A stretch of DNA of 64,000 nt from NCBI GenBank assembly GCA_016178505.1, contig JACOTG010000202.1:17681-81680 (forward strand), read 5' to 3'. The notes below the pieces were generated by a model that saw only the letters and a program-made list of their open reading frames with translations, had not been told where the DNA came from and did no database searches. Made by a program: the position numbers and the translations under genes. This document shows positions 38,250 through 47,157 of this stretch, piece after piece (position 1 is the stretch's first letter; each line of letters opens with the position of its first letter). Origin of the DNA: Planctomycetota bacterium (GTDB lineage Bacteria; Planctomycetota; JACOTG01).

Positions 38250-39494
38250 ATGAGTGCTCTTCGTGTCGCCGGTCTCCTATCCCGTCTCGCGCTCGTCGCG
38301 ACTCTCGCCGCCGCGGCGGCCTCGCCCGCGTGGGCGCAATGTATGCCGGACAATCTGACCGGGCCGTGTTGGCAGCCCACGCAGGTTAGGCTTCCGCAAT
38401 TCCCGCGGATCCAAGACGGCGTCAAGTACATCTGCTGGGACAACTGCAGCCCGCGCATCAACCGCGACGTGTGCATCGACATCGGGGCACCGGTGCCGAC
38501 GACGGCGTGCGGGGTCTACCGGATCGCAGTGACGATCCGAACGTGCGGCGCCGCGGCTCAAGTCCTTTGGACGTCGACGCTCACGGCCCACTACTCGCGG
38601 AACTGGATCGAGACCGATCCCGCGGGCAATCGGCTTGGCGTGTGGCGGTTCATCCTGAACGGCGACATGATTCCCAGTTCGTTCGTCGTTCAGCGCTACG
38701 GCACGAACCCGTGCGCCGTTCCTCCGTGCTTCTTCACGTTCGGCCGCTTCTACGTGCAGGGGTACATCGACTACGCGCAGAATTGCCAGACGCTCCAATG
38801 GCGCGCGGCCGCGGCCATCGATCACGGCTGCGACGCGATCACGCATGGGCCCGCATCGGCGCGGCCGGCGCCCGCGGCGGGGTTCCATCCCACGCGGTCG
38901 TACACGTGGGTCGTGCCCGCCCTCGGTTTCGTGCCTTACTCTTCGGCGAACGTCTTCCCACCTAGCGCCGGCCCGATCGTCCTCGAGGCCCTGCGGGTGA
39001 ACAACTGGGCGGCCCAGCCGAACATCTGCGTGTTCGAAGAACCTGTACAGCAGGGCAACTTCCTGCCCTTGCAACAATTCTGCCTCTGCCCGTCGACGGT
39101 CAATAGTCCGCAGTACGTTGCCTCCGTCGTTCAGGGAGCCGGCGTGTGCGGTTCGACGTTCGACACCGGCACGGCGCCGATCGGGCCGATTCCATTCGTC
39201 CAAAAGCGAATCGGCAACTGGACGATCGCCGCTACGTTTCCTGGCGTCGAATTCCTGTTGCTGGACATGGGCAACCAACGCTACTTCGACAGTTGCCGCC
39301 AACTCAGCACGATCGAGTACTTCGAGGGAGTCGAAACCATCGATGGGTACCCGGCCATCAGCTACACGGGCATTACCTTGCCCCGTCAGTTCGAGGATCT
39401 CGCCAGCTCGAACGTGACGACCGCGCCGCTGCCGACGATGATCATCGGCGTTCCGCACATCAGTTGGTACATCGAGAACCTCAACCTCCCGTGA
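38250..39494 (+). CDS. Secreted cysteine-rich protein of unknown function
   Basis: 414 residues; signal peptide LALVATLAAAAASPAWAQ ends near residue 30. The mature protein has at least 16 cysteines, many in short pairs (CMPDNLTGPCW, CWDNCSPR, CAVPPCFF, FCLCPS), which suggests an oxidised extracytoplasmic fold. No catalytic motif or known domain was recognised. It has its own leader hairpin and is followed by a clear intrinsic terminator, so it is a single-gene transcription unit and may be strongly expressed. Confidence 0.72.
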   Translation: MSALRVAGLLSRLALVATLAAAAASPAWAQCMPDNLTGPCWQPTQVRLPQFPRIQDGVKYICWDNCSPRINRDVCIDIGAPVPTTACGVYRIAVTIRTCGAAAQVLWTSTLTAHYSRNWIETDPAGNRLGVWRFILNGDMIPSSFVVQRYGTNPCAVPPCFFTFGRFYVQGYIDYAQNCQTLQWRAAAAIDHGCDAITHGPASARPAPAAGFHPTRSYTWVVPALGFVPYSSANVFPPSAGPIVLEALRVNNWAAQPNICVFEEPVQQGNFLPLQQFCLCPSTVNSPQYVASVVQGAGVCGSTFDTGTAPIGPIPFVQKRIGNWTIAATFPGVEFLLLDMGNQRYFDSCRQLSTIEYFEGVETIDGYPAISYTGITLPRQFEDLASSNVTTAPLPTMIIGVPHISWYIENLNLP

Positions 39495-39522
39495 TCCGAT
39501 AGCATTGCGCCATCGCTGAACT

Positions 39523-39560
39523 AAAGGGGGCGACCGAGTCGATCCTCGGTCGCCCCTTTT
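39523..39560 (+). terminator. Intrinsic terminator
   Basis: GGGGCGACCGAG (39527-39538) pairs perfectly with CTCGGTCGCCCC (39545-39556) around a TCGATC loop, followed by TTTT; AAA precedes the stem, so it may also work on the other strand. It lies 32 nt after the stop of the Cys-rich protein gene. It is the clearest rho-independent terminator in the window. Confidence 0.92.
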
Positions 39561-39816
39561 CGTCGCCGAAGTTCGTCGCGAACGCATCGTCGTCTCGCGC
39601 AACGAGCGAACGGCACCGAGCGAATCGCCGAGTCGTGCGCTGATCATCGGTTGCGCCGGCGTGCGGCGGCTCACCAGCCTCGAAAGCAGCATGAAACCTC
39701 CCGAGCCGGCGTACATCCCACGCGGCACGTTCGATCGGAGCGGACCGAGAGCCGAGCGCTGGCGCGCTTCGTCGGTCCCGTCGACCCCACGAAACTCAAA
39801 GACACGGAGGTTCCAC

Positions 39817-40539
39817 ATGCTTCGCACGTCGCACTTGCTGGGATTCACGATGGCTGCATGTTGCAGCGCGGCCGCGCTCGCCGCCGATGAGGTCGTCACG
39901 TTCAAGGTGACGGTCACCAACGTTTCGACGCCGATGACGCTGAAGCTCTCGAACGAGCAGACGGCGCCGGCACCGACGTCACCCGTTTTCTACTGCGTCC
40001 ACACCGACCACTGCCCCGCGTTCACGACGGGCAAGGTCGACACCGGGAAGGGGCTCGAGAACCTCGCCGAAGACGGCGACCCGTCGATGCTCGTGAAAAA
40101 CCTGACCGGAATGCCGGGCGTCGAGCACCTCGGCGTTGCCAACACGCCCGTCGGCGATTCGAAGCCGGGCCCGGCGCTCCCGGGAAAGTCGTTCGAGTTC
40201 ACGGTGACGGGCGGCAAGAGCTGCCACTTGATGATCGCGATGATGTTCGGCCAGTCAAACGACCTCTTCCTCTCGCCGAAGGAGCACGGGATCTCGCTTT
40301 TCGACACGAGCGGCAAGCCTATCTCCGGCGATGTCACGTCGCAGTTCTACCTATGGGACGCGGGCACGGAAGTGAACGAGGAGCCGGGGCTCGGGCCGAA
40401 TCAGGGTCCGCGCCAAAAGGCCGCGAACACCGGCCCCACCGAGAAGGAGCCCGTGCAGCTCGTCGCGGATCGCCACGACGGCTTCACCTATCCGCTCGTG
40501 AAGGACGTCATCAAGGTCACGATCTCCCCAATGAAGTAA
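39817..40539 (+). CDS. Secreted spondin-domain protein
   Basis: 240 residues from ATG 39817 (GGAGG about 6 nt upstream). Signal peptide to about residue 23 (MAACCSAAALA). The mature protein matches bacterial spondin_N proteins: GLENLAEDGDPSML, PGKSFEFTVT, LMIAMMFGQSNDLFLSP, YLWDAGTEVNEEPG and GPRQKAANTG. Spondin domains are calcium-binding adhesive folds in animals; the bacterial role is unknown. It is the first gene of a unit with an aquaporin (22 nt downstream) and a GMC oxidoreductase. Confidence 0.88.
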   Translation: MLRTSHLLGFTMAACCSAAALAADEVVTFKVTVTNVSTPMTLKLSNEQTAPAPTSPVFYCVHTDHCPAFTTGKVDTGKGLENLAEDGDPSMLVKNLTGMPGVEHLGVANTPVGDSKPGPALPGKSFEFTVTGGKSCHLMIAMMFGQSNDLFLSPKEHGISLFDTSGKPISGDVTSQFYLWDAGTEVNEEPGLGPNQGPRQKAANTGPTEKEPVQLVADRHDGFTYPLVKDVIKVTISPMK

Positions 40540-40560
40540 GGCGACCCCACGCGAATTCGA

Positions 40561-41364
40561 ATGAACCCCACCCGGCCCGGCATGCTCGAGTCGCTGCGAC
40601 GACACTGGCCCGAGTATTCGATGGAGGCGGCTCTGCTCGGCACCTTCATGATCTCTGCCTCGTGCTTCGGCGCGCTGCTCGAGCTGCCGGGCTCACCTGT
40701 GCGAGAGGCGATCGCGTCTCCACTCGTGCGTCGGACGCTGATGGGCCTCGCAATGGGACTCACCGCGATCGCGCTCGTCACTTCGCCGTTCGGTAAGCGA
40801 TCGGGAGGACATCTCAATCCGTCCGTAACGCTCACGTTCTTCCGGCTCGGCAAGGTCGAGGCGTGGGACGCGGCCTTCTACGCACTCTTTCAGTTCCTCG
40901 GCGGCATCGCCGGAGTGGCGATTGCCACCGCGTTCTTGGGGCCACGCATCGCGGATCCGCACGTGCATTGGGTGACGACGACTCCCGGCGCGTTTGGTGT
41001 CGTTGTCGCGTTCGTCGCCGAAGTCGCGATCTCGTGCGTCCTCATGTTCACGGTGCTCACGGTTTCGAACGTGAAGCGGCTGAACCGGTTCACTCCGCTT
41101 TTCGCGGGCGCGCTCGTCGCCACCTACATCACGATCGAGGCGCCGATCTCGGGCATGAGCATGAACCCGGCCCGAACGCTCGCCTCGGCTTTCAGCGCGG
41201 GCGACTGGACGGCGCTGTGGATCTACTTCACCGCACCGCCGCTCGGCATGTTCGTCGCGGCCGAGATCTACCGGCGCACGCGCGGCACGCACGCCATCCT
41301 GTGCGCGAAGCTCCACCACGAAAACCACTACCGCTGCATCTTTCGCTGCAGCTATGAAAGCTAG
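40561..41364 (+). CDS. Aquaporin/MIP family channel with Cys/His-rich C-terminal tail
   Basis: 267 residues, six transmembrane helices. The two half-helix motifs are GGHLNPSVT (Asn86, NPS instead of NPA) and GMSMNPART (Asn202, canonical NPA). An altered first NPA changes pore width, so substrates other than water (small solutes or gases) are possible. The last 20 residues form an unusual tail with several Cys and His (CAKLHHENHYRC, then FRCS), a possible metal site. It sits between a spondin protein and a GMC oxidoreductase, with gaps of 21 and 14 nt. Confidence 0.88.
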   Translation: MNPTRPGMLESLRRHWPEYSMEAALLGTFMISASCFGALLELPGSPVREAIASPLVRRTLMGLAMGLTAIALVTSPFGKRSGGHLNPSVTLTFFRLGKVEAWDAAFYALFQFLGGIAGVAIATAFLGPRIADPHVHWVTTTPGAFGVVVAFVAEVAISCVLMFTVLTVSNVKRLNRFTPLFAGALVATYITIEAPISGMSMNPARTLASAFSAGDWTALWIYFTAPPLGMFVAAEIYRRTRGTHAILCAKLHHENHYRCIFRCSYES

Positions 41365-41378
41365 AGGAGTCTCGACCC

Positions 41379-42947
41379 ATGGCCACGGAACGATTCGACG
41401 TGATCGTGATCGGCAGCGGCGCGGGCGGCGGAACGCTCGTGCATCGGCTCGCGCCTTCGGGCAAGAAAATCCTGCTTCTCGAGCGCGGCGACTACGTCCC
41501 GCGCGAGAAGGACAACTGGAGCACGCAGGCCGTGAACGCGGAGGGCAAGTACCAGACGAAAGAAGTGTGGAAGGATCGCGACGGGAAGGATCTGCATCCG
41601 CACACGAACTACTGCGTCGGCGGCAACACGAAGTTCTACGGCGCGGCGCTGTTCCGACTCCGCCGCGAGGACTTCGGCGAGCTCCAGCATCACGGCGGCG
41701 TCTCGCCGGCGTGGCCGATCACGTACGACGAGATCGAGCCCTACTACACGCGCGCCGAGCAGCTCTATCACGTGCACGGCGAGCGCGGCGTCGACCCGAC
41801 CGATCCCGGCGCGAGCGCTCCGTATCCGCACCCGCCGGTCAGCCACGAGCCGCGCATCCAGCATCTCAGCGACGACTTCGCGAGCCACGGCCTGCGACCG
41901 TTTCACACGCCGCTCGGCGTCATGCTCGACGAGAAGAACGCGCACGCGAGCCGCTGCATCCGCTGCAGCACGTGCGACGGCCACCCGTGCCTCGTGTCGG
42001 CGAAGTCCGACGCGCAAGTTCTGTGCGTGGATCCGGCGCTCGAGCACTCGAATGTCACGATGCTGACGAACGCGTACGTCTCGCGTCTCGAGACGACCGC
42101 GTCGGGCCGCGAGGTGACGACCGTGCACGTCGAGCGGAACGGCGCGAGGGAAACGTACTCGGCGGACGTCGTCGTCGTGTCGTGCGGCGCGATCAACTCC
42201 GCTGCGCTGCTCCTTCGATCGAGGAGCGAGCGTCATCCGAACGGCCTCGCGAACGGGTCGGGCGTCGTCGGCCGCCACTACATGGGCCACGTGAACTCCG
42301 TGCTCATGGCGATCTCGAAGTGCCCGAACCCGACCGTGTTCCAAAAGACGCTCTCGGTGAACGATTTCTATTTCGGCTCGAAGGAGTGGCCGTTCCCGAT
42401 GGGGCACATCTCGTTCGTCGGCAAGCTCGACCGCGACACGTTGAAGGCGGGCGCGCCCGCGATCGCGCCGGGTTTCACGCTCGAGTTGATGGCGAAACAC
42501 TCTCTCGACTTCTGGCTCACGTCCGAGGACTTGCCCGATCCCGACAATCGCGTGACGCTCGATCACGAGGGAAAGATCGTGCTCGCGTACCGCCCGAACA
42601 ACGAGGAGGGGCACAAGCGACTCATCGCGAAGCTCGAAAGCTTGATGAAGGCGCAGTCGAAGTGCCCGGTCCACGGGCACGAGTGCCATCAGGGGCTCTT
42701 CTCGCGAAACCTGTTCCTCGGCCAGCGCATCCCGCTCGCGGGCGTCGCTCACCAGAACGGCACGATCCGATTCGGCGACGATCCGAAGACGTCCGCGCTC
42801 GATCCTTTGTGCAAGGCGCACGAGATCGACAACCTGTACGTCGTCGACGCGAGCTTCTTCCCGTCGTCGGGCGCGGTGAACCCGGCGCTAACTATCATCG
42901 CGAACGCCTTGCGCGTCGGCGATCACTTACTGTCCCGGTTGAACTGA
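41379..42947 (+). CDS. GMC-family FAD-dependent oxidoreductase
   Basis: 522 residues. FAD-binding GSGAGGG at 12-18, GGNTKFYGAALFRLR as in bacterial GMC enzymes, a Cys-rich loop (CIRCSTCDGHPC, about 193-204) that may bind a metal or form disulfides, the active-site His458 in GVAHQNGT and Asn501 in AVNPALTI. GMC enzymes oxidise alcohols, sugars or aldehydes. No secretion signal is visible, though partner genes encode exported proteins. GAGGAG lies ahead of the ATG. The 3' end is partly duplicated just downstream (42898-43026). Confidence 0.92.
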   Translation: MATERFDVIVIGSGAGGGTLVHRLAPSGKKILLLERGDYVPREKDNWSTQAVNAEGKYQTKEVWKDRDGKDLHPHTNYCVGGNTKFYGAALFRLRREDFGELQHHGGVSPAWPITYDEIEPYYTRAEQLYHVHGERGVDPTDPGASAPYPHPPVSHEPRIQHLSDDFASHGLRPFHTPLGVMLDEKNAHASRCIRCSTCDGHPCLVSAKSDAQVLCVDPALEHSNVTMLTNAYVSRLETTASGREVTTVHVERNGARETYSADVVVVSCGAINSAALLLRSRSERHPNGLANGSGVVGRHYMGHVNSVLMAISKCPNPTVFQKTLSVNDFYFGSKEWPFPMGHISFVGKLDRDTLKAGAPAIAPGFTLELMAKHSLDFWLTSEDLPDPDNRVTLDHEGKIVLAYRPNNEEGHKRLIAKLESLMKAQSKCPVHGHECHQGLFSRNLFLGQRIPLAGVAHQNGTIRFGDDPKTSALDPLCKAHEIDNLYVVDASFFPSSGAVNPALTIIANALRVGDHLLSRLN

Positions 42948-43026
42948 GACCGTGACGACGATCGGCGAACGCATCGCGCGTCGACGATCACTTGCTCTCG
43001 CAGTTGTACTGCAACCGTAGCGACGA
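42898..43026 (+). repeat. Imperfect tandem duplication of the GMC gene 3' end
   Basis: Copy 1 (42898-42961) covers the last codons and stop of the GMC gene; copy 2 (42962-43026) follows directly. In the matching frame copy 2 reads ANASRVDDHLLSQLYCNR before a stop, against ANALRVGDHLLSRLN in copy 1. Either slippage/duplication or the relic of a second GMC gene explains it. Confidence 0.75.
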
Positions 43027-43084
43027 ACGACCCACGCGCCTGGCGTACACGATCTTCTGGCGCCGCAGCAGAACCGAGGAATCC

Positions 43085-44110
43085 ATGAAGACGATTCGAA
43101 TGACTGCTCTGGCTCTGTGTCTGTCGGTTTCGTTGCGGACCGTCGGGGACGACGGCCGCGTCGAGTCGCCGGTCGTCGCCATCGACGCGATCGGCCTCAC
43201 CGTCGCCGACGCCGATCGCTCCATCGAGTTCTTTTCGAATGTGCTCTCGTTCGAGAAGGTCTCCGACGTCGAGGTCGCGGGCGACGACTGGGAGCATCTC
43301 GAAGGCGTGTTCGGTTTGCGGATGCGCGTCGTGCGAATGAAGCTCGGCGACGAATCGATCGAGCTGCAGCAGTACATCGCACCCGAGGGTCGGCCGTTTC
43401 CCGCGGACACGCGCGCGAACGACCGCTGGTTCCAGCACGTCGCCATCGTGACGAGCGACATGGCGCGCGCGTACGCGACGCTGCGCGAGCATCACGTGCG
43501 GCATGCGTCGTCGGGGCCGCAGAAGCTGCCGGACTGGAACCCGAACGCCGGCGGCATCGAGGCCTTCTACTTCCGCGATCCGGACGGCCACTACCTCGAG
43601 GTCATCCACTTCCCCGCCGGAAAGAGCGACCCGAAGTGGCAGCGACTCGGCGCGGGCGAGAAGCCCCCGCTCTTCCTCGGCATCGATCACACGGCCATCG
43701 TCGTCGCGAACACCGACTCGAGCCTTGCCTTCTACCACGATTCGCTCGGCCTTCGCGTCGCGGGGGCGAGCGAGAACTACGGCACCGAGCAAGAGCACCT
43801 CAACAACGTCTTCGGCGCGCGGCTGCGCATCACCGCGCTGCGCGCCGAGCGCGGCCCCGGGATCGAACTCCTCGAATACCTCGCGCCGCGCGACGGACGT
43901 CCGGCGAGCGACGTCCGATTGAACGACATCGCACATTGGCAGACGCGACTTGTCTCCCGCGATGTCGACGCTTTGACCAACGACGCGCGGCGCCACGTCG
44001 CGTTCGTGTCCGCCGGCGTCGTCGCACTTCCAGTGCCCCCGTCAGCCTTCGCGCGCCGCTGCATCATCCGCGACCCCGACGGCCACGCGATGGAGCTGGC
44101 GCAGGAGTGA
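43085..44110 (+). CDS. Exported protein with two VOC (glyoxalase/dioxygenase-like) domains
   Basis: 341 residues from ATG 43085. A hydrophobic start (MTALALCLSVSLRTVG) suggests a signal peptide. The first VOC unit (about 28-170) has IDAIGLTVADADRSIEFFSNVL and YFRDPDGHYLEVIHF; the second (about 192-340) has GIDHTAIVVANTDSSLAFYHDSLG and CIIRDPDGHAMELAQE. His and Glu at the expected metal positions are present (for example IDHTAI, HAMELA), so a metalloenzyme such as a ring-cleaving dioxygenase or isomerase is possible. An exported VOC protein is uncommon. It follows the GMC gene by 137 nt. Confidence 0.82.
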   Translation: MKTIRMTALALCLSVSLRTVGDDGRVESPVVAIDAIGLTVADADRSIEFFSNVLSFEKVSDVEVAGDDWEHLEGVFGLRMRVVRMKLGDESIELQQYIAPEGRPFPADTRANDRWFQHVAIVTSDMARAYATLREHHVRHASSGPQKLPDWNPNAGGIEAFYFRDPDGHYLEVIHFPAGKSDPKWQRLGAGEKPPLFLGIDHTAIVVANTDSSLAFYHDSLGLRVAGASENYGTEQEHLNNVFGARLRITALRAERGPGIELLEYLAPRDGRPASDVRLNDIAHWQTRLVSRDVDALTNDARRHVAFVSAGVVALPVPPSAFARRCIIRDPDGHAMELAQE

Positions 44111-44492
44111 GGTGCCTCATCTCAGTCGGGAAGCCCCTGATTCGGTGGAACGATCCTCGCCGAGGAGAGCGACACATAACGTCCTTTACGTAAGCAAGCA
44201 GTCTCTGATCTCTTGGTGGTTCCGTTCGCGATAATGGTGCGCTTCGAACCTGCTGACGGCCCGGGGGCGGGGACCTCTCGTTCAACACGATCATCCGTTC
44301 GATGCATTCCGACTTCGCGGTCCGAACGCATGGCCTCACGGGCGGGCTGCGGTTTGGCGAGCGCAACGGTCACCGATTGCTACCGGATGCAATCGCGGAG
44401 TCACTTGGAGAGTGATTGGCTTTGGCCAGGTGGTCGGATCGGAATCTGCGACGACAGCACTTGCCTGAGCTACGAGTGAAACACCGGATGCG
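44111..44492. other. Spacer between convergent genes, no gene seen
   Basis: 382 bp separating the VOC gene (+) and the ClC gene (-). TCCTCG/CGAGGA (44154-44166) is a short dyad without a U-run. Composition is less GC-biased at codon-third positions than in neighbours, and no frame resembles a known protein. Confidence 0.45.
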
Positions 44493-46358
44493 CTAACGAC
44501 TGTCGCGCGACCGGCCCAGCTCTCGATCATATGCGACGAGAACATCGTGTCGGCTCAAGAACCCGACAAGTCGGCGCGATCCTGGACTGTCCGAGACCGG
44601 CATCAGCTCAGTCTCGTGGGTAAGGAACGCATCAAGCGCGGCTCGAATGTCGTCGTCTAGCGAAACGGGCTCGACGTCGCGGTCGGCGAGATCGAGCACA
44701 GTCATGTCGTCGCGAATTCCCTTTAGGATCGCCTGTCGAATTCGCGCGTAGGTCAACAGCCCCACAAGATCTCCGGCGCTGTCGACGATGGCGAACGCCG
44801 GAGCGTGGTTCTCGTGCAGCGAATGCATGAATGTTGTCGCGAGAATGTCGGACGCGACCACCCTCGCATCGAGACCGTTGGATACGGCGTCACGCACGCG
44901 GAGCTTTGATAGTACGTCCACTGCGAACGAGCCGAGATGTGCTCGCGAGTCGCGACGCGTGGCGACTTGGTTCTCGTACAGGCTCACCCGCAGCGGGGTC
45001 AGAAGATAGGCAATGACCGATGCCAGAAGCGTTGGAACGAGTAGTCCGTAGGAACCGGTCATCTCCATGACCATCACGACCGACGCGAGCGGCACCTTCG
45101 CTGCTCCGGAGAAGAACGCGCCCATACCGACCATGACGAACGCCGCCGGCGAATGGACGATGTTGGGCGCGATCGAGTGCGCCGCCCAGCCGAAGGCGCC
45201 GCCGAGCACTCCTCCGATCGCGAGCGATGGGCCGAAGACCCCGCCGCTTCCGCCCGACGAGATCGTGAGCGAGGTCGCAACGATCTTCAAGGCGACGAAC
45301 CCGAGCATCCACGTGACCGCGAGTCGCCCGTCGATTGCCTGTTGGACGTAGCCGTAGCCCATTCCCAGCACCTGCGGAAACGACATCGCCGCGAGGCCGA
45401 GCAGGAGCGCTCCAATCGCGGGCTTGATCGCCTTCGGCAGCGGGAGCAACGCGAAGAACCGATCGCGCACTCCGTAGAACGTCTTCACGTAAATCGCGCC
45501 CACGATCGCGCAGACGAGCCCGAGGAGCGCATAAGGCACCAACTCGAGAGGATGCCTGAAGACGAGCGGCGGGGTCGCGAACATCGGATCCCACCCGGCG
45601 TAGGACGCGTAGATCGAGTAGCCGACGATCGCACTCACGAGCCCCGGAAGCAGCCCTTCGTATTCGAACTCGGGCTCGCGGTAGAGCACTTCGGCGGCGA
45701 AAAGCCCCGCACCGAGCGGCGCTCGAAAGATGGCGCCGATGCCGCCGGCGGTTCCGGCGAGCATGAGGAGACGCCGCTCGCGATCGGTCAGGCGAAACGC
45801 GTCGCCGAGAAACGAACCGAAGCCCGCGCCGATCTGCGCGATCGGACCCTCGCGCCCGGCCGATCCGCCCGATCCGATCGTGATCGACGACGCGACGAGC
45901 TTCACGAGGGGTACGCGGCGGCGGATCTTTCCGAGGCCGACGTGAAACGCTTGAATCACTCCGTCGGTGCCGTGGCCCTCGGCTTCCGGCGCCATGAGGT
46001 AAACCAGGAATCCCGACACGAGCCCGCCCAGTGTCGTCGCGATCGGAAGGCGCCACGACGCGAGCGGTCCGAATCCGGCCCCACCGCCCTCGGCCCCGGG
46101 AGCGGGCGGCGAGTACCCACCGATTCTCATCAGCAGCATGGCCGAGCACCAGCGAAAGAGGAGATCGAAAGCGATGGCTCCGACGCCGGCCACGACTCCG
46201 ACCAGCGCCGGAAGGATCAGCCACTTTCCCGATTCGCGAAGTCGCGGATCGTGCCACGAGGCGACGATGCCTTTTCGGATGCGACCGTTGCCTGACGCCG
46301 CCTTGTCATCAGCGCCATTCGCGTCTCGGTTCTCTGCGTCCGTTCGCACGTCCTTCAT
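44493..46358 (-). CDS. ClC-family chloride channel/antiporter with C-terminal CBS pair
   Basis: 621 residues from ATG 46358. Core ClC motifs: GHGTDGVI in the first selectivity-filter position (GSGIP in E. coli ClC), GSGGSAGREGPIAQIG with gating Glu170, and SGGVFGPSLAIGG. Two CBS domains follow from ~450 (VRDAVSNGLDARVV, LTYARIRQAIL, DDMTVLDLADRDVEPVSLDD), which commonly sense nucleotides. The altered first filter motif makes the preferred anion uncertain. The start overlaps the TetR stop as ATGA, so channel and repressor form one operon. Confidence 0.92.
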   Translation of the reverse strand: MKDVRTDAENRDANGADDKAASGNGRIRKGIVASWHDPRLRESGKWLILPALVGVVAGVGAIAFDLLFRWCSAMLLMRIGGYSPPAPGAEGGGAGFGPLASWRLPIATTLGGLVSGFLVYLMAPEAEGHGTDGVIQAFHVGLGKIRRRVPLVKLVASSITIGSGGSAGREGPIAQIGAGFGSFLGDAFRLTDRERRLLMLAGTAGGIGAIFRAPLGAGLFAAEVLYREPEFEYEGLLPGLVSAIVGYSIYASYAGWDPMFATPPLVFRHPLELVPYALLGLVCAIVGAIYVKTFYGVRDRFFALLPLPKAIKPAIGALLLGLAAMSFPQVLGMGYGYVQQAIDGRLAVTWMLGFVALKIVATSLTISSGGSGGVFGPSLAIGGVLGGAFGWAAHSIAPNIVHSPAAFVMVGMGAFFSGAAKVPLASVVMVMEMTGSYGLLVPTLLASVIAYLLTPLRVSLYENQVATRRDSRAHLGSFAVDVLSKLRVRDAVSNGLDARVVASDILATTFMHSLHENHAPAFAIVDSAGDLVGLLTYARIRQAILKGIRDDMTVLDLADRDVEPVSLDDDIRAALDAFLTHETELMPVSDSPGSRRLVGFLSRHDVLVAYDRELGRSRDSR

Positions 46359-47023
46359 GATCGTGCTCGTCGACGCAAGCCGCGGTCCCAAACTTCGAGG
46401 GCGCGAACTCCCTCCACGAACGCTTGCGACATCTCCGAAACGGCGCGCAAATTTGCCTGGGGATCGCTTGCAACGAGCACGGACGCAATGCCCGAAATGC
46501 CTCCGAAGAGAAAGCACGCAAGACCGTGCTGGTTCGTTCGCTTGCGCGACGGCTTCGACTCGGCGCGACCGAGCCATCCGTCGACTCGGTCGAGGTGCGT
46601 CACAAGAGCGCGCCGAAGCGGCCGCCACTCCGGCCGATTGAATTTCAACATGCCGCGCATCTGATGGAACACGCGCATGAGATCCGGATTCTCTTGGAAG
46701 AACGCGATGTGCGCCTCGACGATGAGTCGAACGGCACTCCGCCGCGTGCGGACTCCATCGAGCGCCGATTCGACCCGCATGGCGAGGTCGTCGAATCCTT
46801 GCGAGACGACGGCGAGGACCAGCTCTTCCTTGTTTCGATAGTATCGGTAAAGGGTGCCTTTGGCGATGCCCGCTCGTCGAGTAATGTCCTCGATCCGCGA
46901 TTCGTAGAGACCCTTTTCTCCGAAGAGCTTTCGGCCGGCAGTGAGAAGATCCTTTCGCGTGACGATCTTCCTGCGCTCGCGCCTGCCGCCCGTCGCTTCG
47001 ACGTCGAAGGCGATTTTTTTCAT
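46355..47023 (-). CDS. TetR/AcrR-family transcriptional regulator
   Basis: 222 residues. N-terminal HTH: RKDLLTAGRKLFGEKGLYESRIEDITRRAGIAKGTLYRYYRNKEEL, given here only by its landmarks TAGRKLF, RIEDI, GIAKGTLYRYYRNKEEL (about 24-70). The C-terminal ligand domain is hydrophobic near GLACFLFGGISG. Its stop overlaps the ClC start by 4 nt, and the 22-bp palindrome at 47046-47067 lies 23 nt upstream of its ATG, so it most likely represses its own operon and perhaps the divergent gene at 47158. Confidence 0.93.
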   Translation of the reverse strand: MKKIAFDVEATGGRRERRKIVTRKDLLTAGRKLFGEKGLYESRIEDITRRAGIAKGTLYRYYRNKEELVLAVVSQGFDDLAMRVESALDGVRTRRSAVRLIVEAHIAFFQENPDLMRVFHQMRGMLKFNRPEWRPLRRALVTHLDRVDGWLGRAESKPSRKRTNQHGLACFLFGGISGIASVLVASDPQANLRAVSEMSQAFVEGVRALEVWDRGLRRRARS

Positions 47024-47045
47024 GCAACCGTCCCTCGGGATGTAG

Positions 47046-47067
47046 AAAATGACCGGGAAGTCATTTT
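47046..47067. promoter_or_regulatory. Probable TetR operator
   Basis: AAAATGAC-CGGGAA-GTCATTTT is a perfect 8-bp dyad with a 6-bp centre. The TGAC-N6-GTCA core is the layout typical of TetR-family operators. It lies in the divergent interval between the tetR start (47023) and the gene at 47158. Confidence 0.72.
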
Positions 47068-47157
47068 TGATTTCGGAACGAACGGCGTCAATGCCCGGTC
47101 GGCCGCTTGGAAGTCCGTTGATCGGCGGTCCGACCCGCTCGTCCGCATCAGTAAGAG

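Noticed and set aside
38277..39920. A 547-codon minus-strand frame over the Cys-rich secreted protein.
   Set aside because: It crosses a strong terminator and the opposite gene with a signal peptide; residue composition is that of an antisense shadow.
44213..44479. An 88-codon frame in the VOC-ClC spacer.
   Set aside because: No recognisable motif, no ribosome site, and composition unlike neighbouring genes.
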